Assembly: GCA_963733085.1 (NCBI GenBank)
Contig: CAVTBY010000002.1
Location: 186,001-250,000 of the forward strand
Origin: Desertimonas sp963733085
Lineage (GTDB): Bacteria > Actinomycetota > Acidimicrobiia > Acidimicrobiales > Ilumatobacteraceae
Direction: 5' to 3'
DNA: 64,000 nucleotides
Shown here: positions 19,937-28,923 of the stretch, piece by piece
Layout of the letters: each line of letters begins with the position of its first letter
How positions within the stretch are numbered: position 1 is the first letter of the stretch
Notes under the pieces: generated by a model
The model's database searches: none
What the model saw: the letters and a program-made list of their open reading frames with translations, nothing else
What the model was told of the DNA's origin: nothing
Translations under genes and position numbers: made by a program

Positions 19937-21082
19937 ATGGATCGACGTCAATTTCTCGCGAAGTCGGGCGTAGCTGCGGCAGGCATCGGCCTCGCCGGCG
20001 GTGCCGGCACGGCTGCCGCCCAGGGCACGAAGGTCGGCCTCGCCGATCTTCCCGACCTCGAGTGGGAGATGCCGACGAGCTGGCCGCTCAACCTCGACAC
20101 GATCTACGGCGGTGCCGAAGTCTTCGCCGAAGAAGTCGGTCGCCTCACCGGCGGCAGGTTCGTGATCACACCGCGCGCCGGAGGCGAAGTCGTGCCGGGC
20201 CTCGAAGTGCTGCAGAACGTGCAGTCGGGTGCCTACCCGATCGGGCACACGGCTTCGTACTACTACATCGGCCTGGCGTCGTGGACGGCCTTTGGCACGG
20301 CGTTGCCGTTCGGGCTCAACTCGCGCCAGCAGAATGCCTGGCTCTACGAGGGTGGCGGCCTGACGCAGCTGCAGGAGCTCTATGACCAGACCTTCGGTGT
20401 CATCCAGTTCCCCGCCGGCAACACCGGCACCCAGATGGGTGGATGGTTCCGCGAAGAGATCACGTCCGTCGACGACCTCGCCGGCTTGACGATGCGTATC
20501 GCCGGGTACGGCGGTGAGGTGATGGCCAAGCTCGGCGTCAACGTCCAAGTGATCGCTGGCGGCGAGATTTACCAGGCCCTGCAGACCGGTGCGATCGATG
20601 CTGCTGAGTGGGTCGGGCCATACGACGACCTCAACCTCGGATTCGCCGAGGTCGCCCAGAACTACTACTACCCCGGATGGTGGGAAGCAGGTCCGACGCT
20701 CGAGGTGCAGGTCAACAAAGCCGAGTGGGATGGGCTCCCCGAGCACTATCAGAACGTGATCCAAGCTGCCGCCTTCAAGGCCGACGCGATCATGACCGCG
20801 AGGTACGACAAGCAGAACGCCGAGTCGTTGGCTCCGTTGCAAGAAGCCGGTGTGCAGATCCGCCCCTATCCCGACGAGATCATGAACGCCGCCCGCGAGG
20901 CGGCCACCGAGCTGTATGGCGAATTGACCGCGGCCGACGAGAACTTCGCCGCCGTCTACGAGTCGTGGGATGCCTTCCGCCGCGCCCAAGCTCCGTGGTG
21001 GGGCATGGCCGAGGCGAGCGTCATCAACTTCGCTGCCGGCGAGGCCGGCGGCTCCGGCGCCCCGGCGACCACGGGCGGCTGA
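19937..21082 (+). CDS. dctP: TRAP transporter solute-binding protein, DctP family
   Basis: Extracytoplasmic binding protein of a tripartite ATP-independent periplasmic transporter. The start MDRRQFLAKSG carries a twin-arginine-like export signal, with cleavage near AAAQG. The 381-residue chain has DctP features: MPTSWPLNLDTIYGG, GAYPIGHTASYYY, LAGLTMRIAGYGGEVM and ALQTGAIDAAEWVGPYDD. The last resembles TakP-type members that bind 2-oxo acids or related carboxylates. Its permease partners dctM and dctQ lie convergently on the other strand, an unusual split. Confidence 0.88.
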   Translation: MDRRQFLAKSGVAAAGIGLAGGAGTAAAQGTKVGLADLPDLEWEMPTSWPLNLDTIYGGAEVFAEEVGRLTGGRFVITPRAGGEVVPGLEVLQNVQSGAYPIGHTASYYYIGLASWTAFGTALPFGLNSRQQNAWLYEGGGLTQLQELYDQTFGVIQFPAGNTGTQMGGWFREEITSVDDLAGLTMRIAGYGGEVMAKLGVNVQVIAGGEIYQALQTGAIDAAEWVGPYDDLNLGFAEVAQNYYYPGWWEAGPTLEVQVNKAEWDGLPEHYQNVIQAAAFKADAIMTARYDKQNAESLAPLQEAGVQIRPYPDEIMNAAREAATELYGELTAADENFAAVYESWDAFRRAQAPWWGMAEASVINFAAGEAGGSGAPATTGG

Positions 21083-21167
21083 ACGGGTCCAGGCTCCGCG
21101 CCGATCAAGCCTGTTCTGCTCTGGATGGGGGTGCTGCCCGAGCTGCGCGTCGGGTCGGGGCGAAGTG

Positions 21168-21204
21168 GTCACGCCAGGTTCGGATATGTCGAACCTGGCG
21201 TGAC
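21168..21204. terminator. 15-bp perfect hairpin between convergent dctP and dctM
   Basis: The arms GTCACGCCAGGTTCG and its exact complement flank a 7-nt loop. It lies in the 215-bp space between two genes that face each other and could end transcription from both sides. No T-run follows on either strand. Confidence 0.65.
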
Positions 21205-21297
21205 AGCTTCGACTGAACCCGCCTCGACGGCCGGTCCGCTCGGCTTCAAGAGCATCGCCGACGCAAGGCAGCTAGCGACCGAACCCGCAGCTGGTCT

Positions 21298-22626
21298 TCA
21301 GCTGGCCAACCACGTCACCGTGCCCGGGATCAGCATCACGAGCACGAGCGCGACGAGTTGTAGGCCGCAGAACGGTAATGCGCCGCGGTGGATGTCGATC
21401 GTCTTGACCTGATCCGGTTTGACGCTCTGGAGATAGAACAGCGAGAACCCGACCGGCGGTGAGATGAAGGCGATGTTCAAGTTGACCGCCATCATCACGA
21501 GGAACCACACGAGGTCGATGCCGAGCTCGGCGGCAATCGGCGTGAAGATCGGCATCACGATGAAGCTGATCTCGAGGAACTCGAGGTTCACGCCGAGCAG
21601 GAACACGGCGATGTTGGCGATGATGATGAACCCCCACTTGCCGCCTGGCAGGTCGGTGAGCCAACGGGTGACGAGGTCTTGGCCGCCGAGAGCGTCGAAG
21701 ACGAACGCGAAGAAGTTCGAGGCCAGCAACATCATCATCACCAAGCCGCAGATGTTGGCGGTCGCTCGCCCGGCGTCGCCGATGACCGTCCAGGTCAACC
21801 GGCCGTTCATCAGCGCCAGCAGAGCGGCCACGATGGCGCCGACGGAGCCGACCTCGCTTGGTGTGGCGATGCCTTGGAAGATCGCCCCGAGGACGCAGAA
21901 GATCAACACGACCGGTGGGACGATGGCGACGAGCGACTCCCGTACGAGCGCCCACCCGCGGAATGCCTGGCGCTCTTCGATCGGCAATGCCGGTGCCTTG
22001 TCGGGGTAGCGCAGAGCGACGTACACGACGTACAACGCGTAGAGCCCCGACAACATCAGGCCGGGGATGATCGCCCCGCGGAACAACCCGCCGACGGACA
22101 CCCCCCTCGTCGTGCTGGCGAGGACGATCAACACGAGGCTCGGCGGGATCAACTGGGCGAGCGTGCCCGACGCCGCGATTACCCCGGTGGCGAGCCGATG
22201 GTCGTAGCCGTAGCGGACCATCGCCGGAAGCGACAGTAGGCCCATCATGATCACCGTGGCGGCAACGACACCCGTCGCGGCGGCGAGCATCGTGCCGACC
22301 ACCACGACTGTAAGCGCCATCCCGCCGCGCAGCGGGCCCATGAGACGGCCGACCGCCGTGAGTAGGCGCTCGGCCTGTCCCGACTTCTCGAAGATCGAGC
22401 CCATGTACACGAAGAATGGGATCGCCAACAGGTTCTGATCGGAGATGTAGCCGAACCATCGACTCGGTAAGGCGTTGAGCTGCTGGACGCGGATGTCGCC
22501 GAGCCACAGCCCGAGCATCGTGAAGGCGATCGCCGTCAGGGCGAACGAGAACGCCACCGGATAGCCGATCACGATCAGCGCCATGAAGATCCCGAACATG
22601 ATGATCGCGAGGTACTCGCTGTTCAC
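21298..22626 (-). CDS. dctM: TRAP transporter large permease subunit
   Basis: 442-residue membrane protein with about twelve helices that forms the sodium-coupled transport channel. Typical DctM regions are GSIFEKSGQAERLL, GASGTLAQLIPPSLVLI-like ASGTLAQLIPPSL, and NLNIAFISPPVGFSLFYL. It is the last gene of the minus-strand operon that begins with the acyl-CoA ligase at 30.8 kb. It is intact. Confidence 0.93.
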   Translation of the reverse strand: MNSEYLAIIMFGIFMALIVIGYPVAFSFALTAIAFTMLGLWLGDIRVQQLNALPSRWFGYISDQNLLAIPFFVYMGSIFEKSGQAERLLTAVGRLMGPLRGGMALTVVVVGTMLAAATGVVAATVIMMGLLSLPAMVRYGYDHRLATGVIAASGTLAQLIPPSLVLIVLASTTRGVSVGGLFRGAIIPGLMLSGLYALYVVYVALRYPDKAPALPIEERQAFRGWALVRESLVAIVPPVVLIFCVLGAIFQGIATPSEVGSVGAIVAALLALMNGRLTWTVIGDAGRATANICGLVMMMLLASNFFAFVFDALGGQDLVTRWLTDLPGGKWGFIIIANIAVFLLGVNLEFLEISFIVMPIFTPIAAELGIDLVWFLVMMAVNLNIAFISPPVGFSLFYLQSVKPDQVKTIDIHRGALPFCGLQLVALVLVMLIPGTVTWLAS

Positions 22627-22663
22627 GGGTGGCAGACCTCGGCCTTCTTCGGGTGGCGGACGT

Positions 22664-23464
22664 TCATTCGACCCGCAGCGGCTCTTCGTGGACCTCGGGT
22701 GCCGCCAACTCAGCCTTCTCGCCGAGGACGAAACCGAGCTTGATCAGCTCGGCCACCGTCTGCAGAAGGAGACAGAAGAAGCCCACCAAGATGAGCACCT
22801 TGATCGGCGCCGGCGACAGTCCTCCGGCATTCGGCGACTTCTCCCAGACGTCCCACACCTGCCAGGTGTCCCACCTCGGCGATCGCTGGAACAGCGACGT
22901 GAAGGCGTAGTCCCAGACCACCCAGATGGCGAAGAGGCAGTACGGGACGAGGGACATCAGATGACCGACAAAATCGATCAACGCCTGGACCTTGCGTGAG
23001 AAGCGCTGATAGATGAAGTCGACGCGCACGTTGATGCCGTGCTTCAAGACGTAGGGGAACACGAGCAGGAAGATCGCCCCGAACAGCATCCACTGCAGCT
23101 CGATGTAGCGGTTCGACGTCAGCGCTCGGTTCTGCCACCGACCGATGTAGCGCAGCAGCACGTTCACGAACCCGACGACGACAACGGTTGGTACCAACCA
23201 CTTGGCGACCCACCCGAGTCCCTCGCTGAGCGAGTCAACCGTTCGCTGATAGCCGAGCAGGATGCGTCCGGTGATACTGCTGCCCGGTTCGACGATGGCC
23301 AGCAGGGCGACGACTGCGATCAGCCCGGCAGCGACCAGGCCGATTCGTCCCGACGTGCTGAACTGCTCGGTGACGACGACGTATGCGAGGCCGACGACGA
23401 TTGCCGCGATGAGAATGATGACGAGGCGACGTGTCGTGTCTCGTCCCCCCGGCACGGCGGTCAC
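22664..23464 (-). CDS. dctQ: TRAP transporter small permease subunit
   Basis: Small membrane subunit that docks with DctM. GTG 23464 is chosen because it follows the ABC ATPase stop by one base. The 266-residue protein has two extra N-terminal helices (LVIILIAAIVVGLAYVVV and the next) before the usual four. DctQ-like features are NRYIELQWMLFGAIFLL and HGINVRVDFIY. Immediate linkage to livG shows co-transcription of the ABC and TRAP genes. Confidence 0.88.
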   Translation of the reverse strand: MTAVPGGRDTTRRLVIILIAAIVVGLAYVVVTEQFSTSGRIGLVAAGLIAVVALLAIVEPGSSITGRILLGYQRTVDSLSEGLGWVAKWLVPTVVVVGFVNVLLRYIGRWQNRALTSNRYIELQWMLFGAIFLLVFPYVLKHGINVRVDFIYQRFSRKVQALIDFVGHLMSLVPYCLFAIWVVWDYAFTSLFQRSPRWDTWQVWDVWEKSPNAGGLSPAPIKVLILVGFFCLLLQTVAELIKLGFVLGEKAELAAPEVHEEPLRVE

Positions 23465-23465
23465 C

Positions 23466-24359
23466 CTAGCCAACGGTCGGTAGGTCGTCGGCAACCTCGT
23501 CGAGCGCCTCGATGGGTGACTCGGCGGTCTCGGCGGCAGCCGCGGCGGCCTCGGGGGCGGCGGCCAGGAGCCGCTCCTCGTCACCGAGGTAGGCAGCGAT
23601 CACGGCGGGATCGCGCTGCACCTCGTCCGGCGTGCCCTCGGCGATCTGGACGCCGAAGTCGAGCACCAGCACCCGATCGGCGATGTCCATCACGAGCCCC
23701 ATGTCGTGCTCGACGAGGAGGATGGCGATCCCGAGCTCGCGGCGGATGTCGAGGATGAAGCGGGCCATGTCCTCGGTCTCCTCGAGGTTCATCCCGGCGA
23801 CCGGTTCGTCGAGCAGGAGCAACTCGGGATCCATCGCCAGCGCTCGACCCAGCTCGACCCGCTTCTGGATGCCGTAGGGGAGGAGGGCGACGGGGTACTT
23901 GCGCCATTGCTCGATCTCGAGGAAGTCGATGATGTCTTCGACGCGCTCGCGGTTCTGCAATTCCTCTCGGCGGGCCGGTCCGAACCACACGGCCCCCGCC
24001 AGGAACGACCGGCGCATCCGCATGTGACGCCCGAGCAGCAGGTTGTCGAGCACCGTCATCTGTGGGAACAGCTCGATGTTCTGGAACGTGCGAGCGATGC
24101 CGAGGGAGGCGACCCGGTCGGGTCGAAGTCCCTTGATGCTCTCGCCGCGCCAGCGGATGTCGCCGACCTGGGGGATGTAGACCTGGCTGATGGCGTTGAA
24201 GATCGAGGTCTTGCCGGCTCCGTTGGGGCCGATGATGGCGAACAGCTCGCCACGGGCGACGCTGAACGACACGTCGTTGATCGCCATCACGCCGCCGAAG
24301 CGAAGTTGGATCGCATCAACGTCCAACAGCGACACGGGAGCGTCCGTCAAGAGAGCCAC
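23466..24359 (-). CDS. livG: ABC transporter ATPase, LivG type
   Basis: Cytoplasmic ATPase of a branched-chain-amino-acid-type (HAAT) importer. Walker A GPNGAGKT is at residues 44-51; the LivG-style signature LPYGIQKRVELGRAL is followed by Walker B LLLLDEPVAGMN and the H-loop EHDMGLV. A C-terminal Ala/Glu-rich tail of about 35 residues is longer than usual. The GTG start overlaps livF by 13 bp. HAAT importers carry amino acids, amides, urea or aromatic acids, so the substrate stays open. Confidence 0.92.
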   Translation of the reverse strand: MALLTDAPVSLLDVDAIQLRFGGVMAINDVSFSVARGELFAIIGPNGAGKTSIFNAISQVYIPQVGDIRWRGESIKGLRPDRVASLGIARTFQNIELFPQMTVLDNLLLGRHMRMRRSFLAGAVWFGPARREELQNRERVEDIIDFLEIEQWRKYPVALLPYGIQKRVELGRALAMDPELLLLDEPVAGMNLEETEDMARFILDIRRELGIAILLVEHDMGLVMDIADRVLVLDFGVQIAEGTPDEVQRDPAVIAAYLGDEERLLAAAPEAAAAAAETAESPIEALDEVADDLPTVG

Positions 24360-25144
24360 CGTTTGCGTCGCTTGTAATGCTTGACGTCGCGGAACGATTT
24401 GCGACCGCCGTCGCCGTCGCTGTGCAGACCGAGGTAGAACTCCTTGACGTCCTCGTCGTGGAGCAGCTTCGCCGCCGGCCCGTCCATCACGACCTTGCCG
24501 GTCTCCATGATGTAGCCGGTGGATGCGATCGACAGCGCCATCGCCGCGTTCTGCTCGATCAACAGGACGCTCGTCCCCTGCCTGTTGATGTCGACGATGA
24601 TGTCGCGGATCTGCTGCACGAGCATCGGGGCAAGGCCGAGCGACGGCTCGTCGAGCACCAGCAGCTTGGGATCGGTCATCAGCCCGCGGGCAATCGCCAG
24701 CATCTGCTGCTCACCGCCGGAGAGGTATCCGGACACTTGCTTGCGGCGCTCGGCGAGCCGCGGGAACAGCGTCATCACGCGGTCGTAGGCGGTGGCGACT
24801 GCGGCTCGATTGCGGTTGGTGTAACCGCCGGCCGAGAGGTTTTCGTCGACGGTCATCTCGGCGAACACGCGGCGACCCTCCATGACCTGTTTGATGCCGC
24901 GGCGCACGATGGCCCCGGCCTCGAGTCCGTCGACCCGCTCGCCGTCAAACGTCACCGAACCCTTGGTGACCTTTCCGTCGTGGACGTCGAGGAGGCCGGT
25001 GATCGCCCGTAAGGTCGTCGTCTTGCCGGCGCCGTTGCTGCCGAGCAGGGCGACGATCTCCCCGTCCGGCACGTTCAGCGACAACCCGCGCAACACGAGG
25101 ATCACCTCGTTGTACACCACTTCCAGGTTGGCGATCTCGAGCAA
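24347..25144 (-). CDS. livF: ABC transporter ATPase, LivF type
   Basis: Second ATPase of the HAAT importer, 265 residues from TTG 25144. Walker A GSNGAGKT is at residues 35-42, the signature is YLSGGEQQMLAIARGL, and Walker B is LLVLDEPSLGLAP. The tail is basic (VKHYKRRKRWLS), which is atypical. A strong hairpin separates it from the binding-protein gene upstream. Confidence 0.92.
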   Translation of the reverse strand: MLEIANLEVVYNEVILVLRGLSLNVPDGEIVALLGSNGAGKTTTLRAITGLLDVHDGKVTKGSVTFDGERVDGLEAGAIVRRGIKQVMEGRRVFAEMTVDENLSAGGYTNRNRAAVATAYDRVMTLFPRLAERRKQVSGYLSGGEQQMLAIARGLMTDPKLLVLDEPSLGLAPMLVQQIRDIIVDINRQGTSVLLIEQNAAMALSIASTGYIMETGKVVMDGPAAKLLHDEDVKEFYLGLHSDGDGGRKSFRDVKHYKRRKRWLS

Positions 25145-25177
25145 GCGGACCTCAGTCTTGACTTCGCAACGGCCGTG

Positions 25178-25207
25178 TGCCGGTGGCGCCCCGAGGCGCC
25201 ACCGGCA
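25178..25207 (-). terminator. 13-bp perfect hairpin between binding-protein gene and livF
   Basis: Arms TGCCGGTGGCGCC and complement surround a 4-nt loop. There is no T-run. Hairpins at this place in binding-protein-dependent operons often cause partial termination or protect the upstream message, giving more binding protein than ATPase. Confidence 0.7.
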
Positions 25208-25215
25208 GATTGTGG

Positions 25216-26616
25216 TCAGGTGGGTTCGAAGCAGGGGCCTTCGTAGGTGTAGGCGGCGGCGAGCTCGCCGGTGTAGGGACCCTCGAGCAGCTCGGAACCG
25301 GTGCTGCCGAGACCCTCACCCAGCGGGATCGGGTTGTACGCCTCGAGCGAGACGTCGTAGATGTACGACTCGCGGACGATGAAGTCGTTGGGCTCGCCGG
25401 CCCAGGTCTGGGCGGGGGCGAGACCACCAAAGTCGACACTGACCTCCTTCGCGGCGGCGACGATGCCCTCGCGGGTCATATCACCGTTCATCGCTGCCTG
25501 TTCGAGGATGGCCTGGGTGATCTGCGCTTCGGTCCAGCCGAGGATGTAGACGTCGGATGCCGCCAGCTCTGGACGAGCGGCCGTCATCTCCTCGACGACC
25601 TCGGGCATGCCGGGAACGTCGGCGCCCCACAGGGCGATGTACGTCGAGGCGATGTAGTACTGGTCGAGCAAAGGTGCCAGTTCGGTGCCGAGCAGCTTGA
25701 AGCTGTACGTCGGCGAGTTGCCCGACCACAGCCCGGCGTAGCCCTGACCGACTGCTCCGGCCATGATCGTCCCCAGCGTCGCCGGGTTGATCGTTGCCCA
25801 CACGAGGTCGGCGTCCGACTCGACGATCTGCTGGATGACTCCGCTGAGATCGGGGTTCGGATTGTCCGCCGACGGTGGCGTCACCTGGCCGGCGCCGTCG
25901 TAGGCGATCTCCAGCCCGAGCTGCTCGATCGCCATCCGTGCCCCGGCATCGCCGTCACCGCCGTACTCGCCGGGGAAGGAGATAAGGGCCACGGTCTGCA
26001 CATCTTCGTTGTTGTGCAGCCACTCGATGCCGTTCATCGACTCGACGCAGTACGTCGTGTAGCTCTCCAGCAGGTTCGCCCCGAAGTCAGGGTCGGGCCA
26101 GCCCGAGTACCAGCTCAGCGGGATGGCGACGAGGTTGTCCTCGACGAGGTCGGCGGCGATCGCGGCCGAGTGCGGCGACCCGGTCGATTGGCTGATGATC
26201 GCCACGCTGTCGCGGATGATCTCGTACTTCTCGAGTTGCGTCGGCACGTCGTAGGCGTTGTCCTCGATCACCAACTCGACCTGGCGACCGGCGATGCCAC
26301 CGTCGCGGTTGACGGCGTCCCAGTAGACCTCCTGGGCCTCGACGATCTCGCTGACCAGCGGGGCGAACGCTCCCGAGAGGTCGGCGAGCATGCCGATGGT
26401 GATCGTGTCTTCGGTGACGCCGATGTCGGTGGCGATCTCCGCCGGGAAGCTCGGCGCCGGAGCGTCCGTGCCGGCCGGGGCCTCGGTGCCCATTGGCTCG
26501 GTGCCGGCAGGCTCGGTGCCAGACGGCTCGGTGGTGTCGGTGCCCGCACCGGCTGTCCCGGCCGCGGCCACGATGAGGCTCGCCGCGAATGCGGCTGACA
26601 GCCATTTCCTCTTCAT
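25216..26616 (-). CDS. ABC transporter substrate-binding protein, branched-chain amino acid type
   Basis: 466-residue secreted binding protein (Peripla_BP_6 type). ATG 26616 starts a signal peptide, MKRKWLSAAFAASLIVAAAG. A short repeated linker with (S/A/M)GTEP units follows (about 28-50), then the binding fold beginning TITIGMLADLSGAFAPL. Typical features include NRDGGIAGRQVELVIED and AAIAADLVEDN. The linker may hold it to the wall or membrane surface. Its place between livM and livF assigns it to this importer. Confidence 0.92.
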   Translation of the reverse strand: MKRKWLSAAFAASLIVAAAGTAGAGTDTTEPSGTEPAGTEPMGTEAPAGTDAPAPSFPAEIATDIGVTEDTITIGMLADLSGAFAPLVSEIVEAQEVYWDAVNRDGGIAGRQVELVIEDNAYDVPTQLEKYEIIRDSVAIISQSTGSPHSAAIAADLVEDNLVAIPLSWYSGWPDPDFGANLLESYTTYCVESMNGIEWLHNNEDVQTVALISFPGEYGGDGDAGARMAIEQLGLEIAYDGAGQVTPPSADNPNPDLSGVIQQIVESDADLVWATINPATLGTIMAGAVGQGYAGLWSGNSPTYSFKLLGTELAPLLDQYYIASTYIALWGADVPGMPEVVEEMTAARPELAASDVYILGWTEAQITQAILEQAAMNGDMTREGIVAAAKEVSVDFGGLAPAQTWAGEPNDFIVRESYIYDVSLEAYNPIPLGEGLGSTGSELLEGPYTGELAAAYTYEGPCFEPT

Positions 26617-26659
26617 GTTTCCCCCATGTCTGTGGTGGTTGGTTGTTGCTGGTTGGTGA

Positions 26660-27913
26660 TCAGTACGTGAAGGGCCAGCCCTTCCAGTAGTTACGAATCT
26701 TGACCCAGATGCCGAACAGGCCACGGGGCTCGAACAGCAAGAAGATGATCACGAGCAGCCCGTAGAGGACGGCGTCGAGGGCGCTCGACGGCAGCGGGAA
26801 CCCGGGAGCGATCTGAGCGTCGGACACGAAACCGAAATCGCCGCTGCCACTGCTCACGAAGAGGTCCCAGAACGCCGCCCATGGCCCTGTTTCCGCGGCT
26901 TGTTCGCTCATCCAATGGACGAAGTTCTCGAGGTTCTTCGGCAACAGCACGACAAAGAACGTGCCGAGGAGCGCCCCGGCGATCGTCCCGGCACCGCCGA
27001 TGAGGATGATGGCGATGAACTCGATCGCCAGGAGCAAACTCCAGGTCTCGGGTGGGAGCCGGCCGATGTACGAGGCGAACAGGGCGCCGGCGATGCCGGC
27101 GAAGAACGACGAGATGGCGAACGCGATCAGCTTGTAGCGGACCTCGGGAACGCCCATGATCTCGGCGGCGACGTCGCGGTCGCGGATCGCCTGCAGGGCG
27201 CGGCCGGTTCTCGTCCGTACGAGGTTCTTGGCCACGACGATCGCCACTGCGAGCATGGCGAGCATGAAGAGGTAGGACTTCGCCTCACCGGTGATGTCGA
27301 ACCACAGCCAGTGCCCGTCGTCCTCGAAGTTGATCACCGGGACGTCTTCCTTCCACCACTTGAACACAAGTGGCGGAAAGTCGCGGCCGATCTCGGCCGG
27401 CCCGGAGATCTCCGGGAAGACTCGCGACAGGTGGATCCCGATGAACACCAAGCCGATCGTGACGATGCCGAGATAGAGGCCGCGAACGCGGACGGCGGCA
27501 GGTCCGATGAGCAGACCGACGGCAGCCGCCCCGATGCCGGCGGCGGGCAGCCAGACCCACATCGGCAGTTCGAGGCCCCACGTGCGTCCCCCCGACTCCC
27601 CGCCGAGCACGGCGGCGGTGTAGGCGCCGACGCCCATGAAGAAGGAATGCCCCAGGGAGACTTGACCGGCGACGCCGGTCAGCAGGTTGAGGCCTAGGGC
27701 GGCGATGGCGAAGATCACGGCTTGGGTGACGAGGCGCAGCCAGTCGGGGTCGCCGAGGTAGCGGACGAACGGGATCTGGTTGATCACCGGCAGGTTGAAG
27801 GGCAGCAGCACAGCGATGGCGACGACGCCTCCGGCGGCGAACTTCTGTGTCCATGTCGGCAGGATCGACGTCTCCGACTGGTAGTTCGTGTACAGGGCGG
27901 GTCGCTTGTACAT
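26660..27913 (-). CDS. livM: ABC transporter permease, LivM type
   Basis: 417-residue inner-membrane permease with about nine helices. The LivM marks are ALGLNLLTGVAGQVSLGHSFFMGVGAY and the cytoplasmic coupling loop RTRTGRALQAIRDRDVAAEIMGV. It starts two bases after livH ends. It is intact. Confidence 0.93.
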   Translation of the reverse strand: MYKRPALYTNYQSETSILPTWTQKFAAGGVVAIAVLLPFNLPVINQIPFVRYLGDPDWLRLVTQAVIFAIAALGLNLLTGVAGQVSLGHSFFMGVGAYTAAVLGGESGGRTWGLELPMWVWLPAAGIGAAAVGLLIGPAAVRVRGLYLGIVTIGLVFIGIHLSRVFPEISGPAEIGRDFPPLVFKWWKEDVPVINFEDDGHWLWFDITGEAKSYLFMLAMLAVAIVVAKNLVRTRTGRALQAIRDRDVAAEIMGVPEVRYKLIAFAISSFFAGIAGALFASYIGRLPPETWSLLLAIEFIAIILIGGAGTIAGALLGTFFVVLLPKNLENFVHWMSEQAAETGPWAAFWDLFVSSGSGDFGFVSDAQIAPGFPLPSSALDAVLYGLLVIIFLLFEPRGLFGIWVKIRNYWKGWPFTY

Positions 27914-27915
27914 CG

Positions 27916-28923
27916 CTAAACCCTGCGGATCTCAGGAGTGCCGAACAGGCCGTAGGGTCGAATGAGGAGGACGAGGAGCATCACGACGTACGGGACGATG
28001 AGGGCGTAGCCGGTGCCCAAGGTCTTGGTGTACTCGGCGAGGTAGCTGCCGGCGAAGACCTCGGCGAGGCCGATGACGAGGCCGCCGATCAGCGCTCCCG
28101 GTACCGAGTCGAGGCCGCCGAGGATCACCGCGGGTAGCGAGCGCAAGGCGAGCCCGGAAAGCCCGATCGTCACGGTGCCTACGCCGATCGGTGACATCGA
28201 GGCGCACACGGCGGCGATCAGGGCGAGGGCGGTGCTCGCACCCCAGGCGATGGCGAAGACACGTCCGACGGGAATCCCCTGGGCGAGGGCGGCTTCCTGG
28301 TCGAAGGCCACAGCCCGCATGGCGATTCCTGTGCGCGTGCGGAAGAAGAGGTAGACGGCGATGAACGCTGCCGCGGCGGCGATGTAAGTGACGACCCATG
28401 ACCAATAGACCGGCGCATCGCCGATCGAGAACCGCTGCGCCCCCCACGGGATGAGCAGGGAGCGCGTGTTGATCGTCACGGCGTCGGTGCCGATCGTGCG
28501 CAGCAGGGCTTCGAGGCCGAGGGTGATGATGGCGATGGCGAACAACGGCTCGCCGATCATCGGCCGGATGACCAACCGTTCGATCACGAGGCCAAGGACC
28601 ACGGCGAGGACGATCGCGATGGCAAGCGACAGGAACCACTCGACGTAACGGTTGGCGTCGATCCACCGGCCGGGGATCGCCCAGTCGACAAGGACGAGGG
28701 AGAAGAACCAGGCAGTGACGAGGGCGATCGCCCCCTGGGCGAAGTTGACCGCCTGTGTCGCCTTGAACACGAGGACGAAGCCGAGGGCGACAAGGGCGTA
28801 GATCGAGCCAGTGGCGAGCCCGAGCGCGAACGTGTAGAGGAACCGGTCGAGCCCCTGCAGCCCCGCCGCGGACGTTTCAGCTTGCGCGATCACGATGGTC
28901 GCGAACGAGCCAGGCAGTCCCAT
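27916..28923 (-). CDS. livH: ABC transporter permease, LivH type
   Basis: 335-residue permease with about eight helices, partner of LivM. Features: LGLATGSIYALVALGFVLVFKATQAVNFAQG, the coupling loop RTRTGIAMRAVAFDQEAAL, and LGGLDSVPGALIGGLVIGLAE. Its ATG overlaps the stop of the acyl-CoA ligase gene by one base, showing coupling. Confidence 0.93.
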   Translation of the reverse strand: MGLPGSFATIVIAQAETSAAGLQGLDRFLYTFALGLATGSIYALVALGFVLVFKATQAVNFAQGAIALVTAWFFSLVLVDWAIPGRWIDANRYVEWFLSLAIAIVLAVVLGLVIERLVIRPMIGEPLFAIAIITLGLEALLRTIGTDAVTINTRSLLIPWGAQRFSIGDAPVYWSWVVTYIAAAAAFIAVYLFFRTRTGIAMRAVAFDQEAALAQGIPVGRVFAIAWGASTALALIAAVCASMSPIGVGTVTIGLSGLALRSLPAVILGGLDSVPGALIGGLVIGLAEVFAGSYLAEYTKTLGTGYALIVPYVVMLLVLLIRPYGLFGTPEIRRV

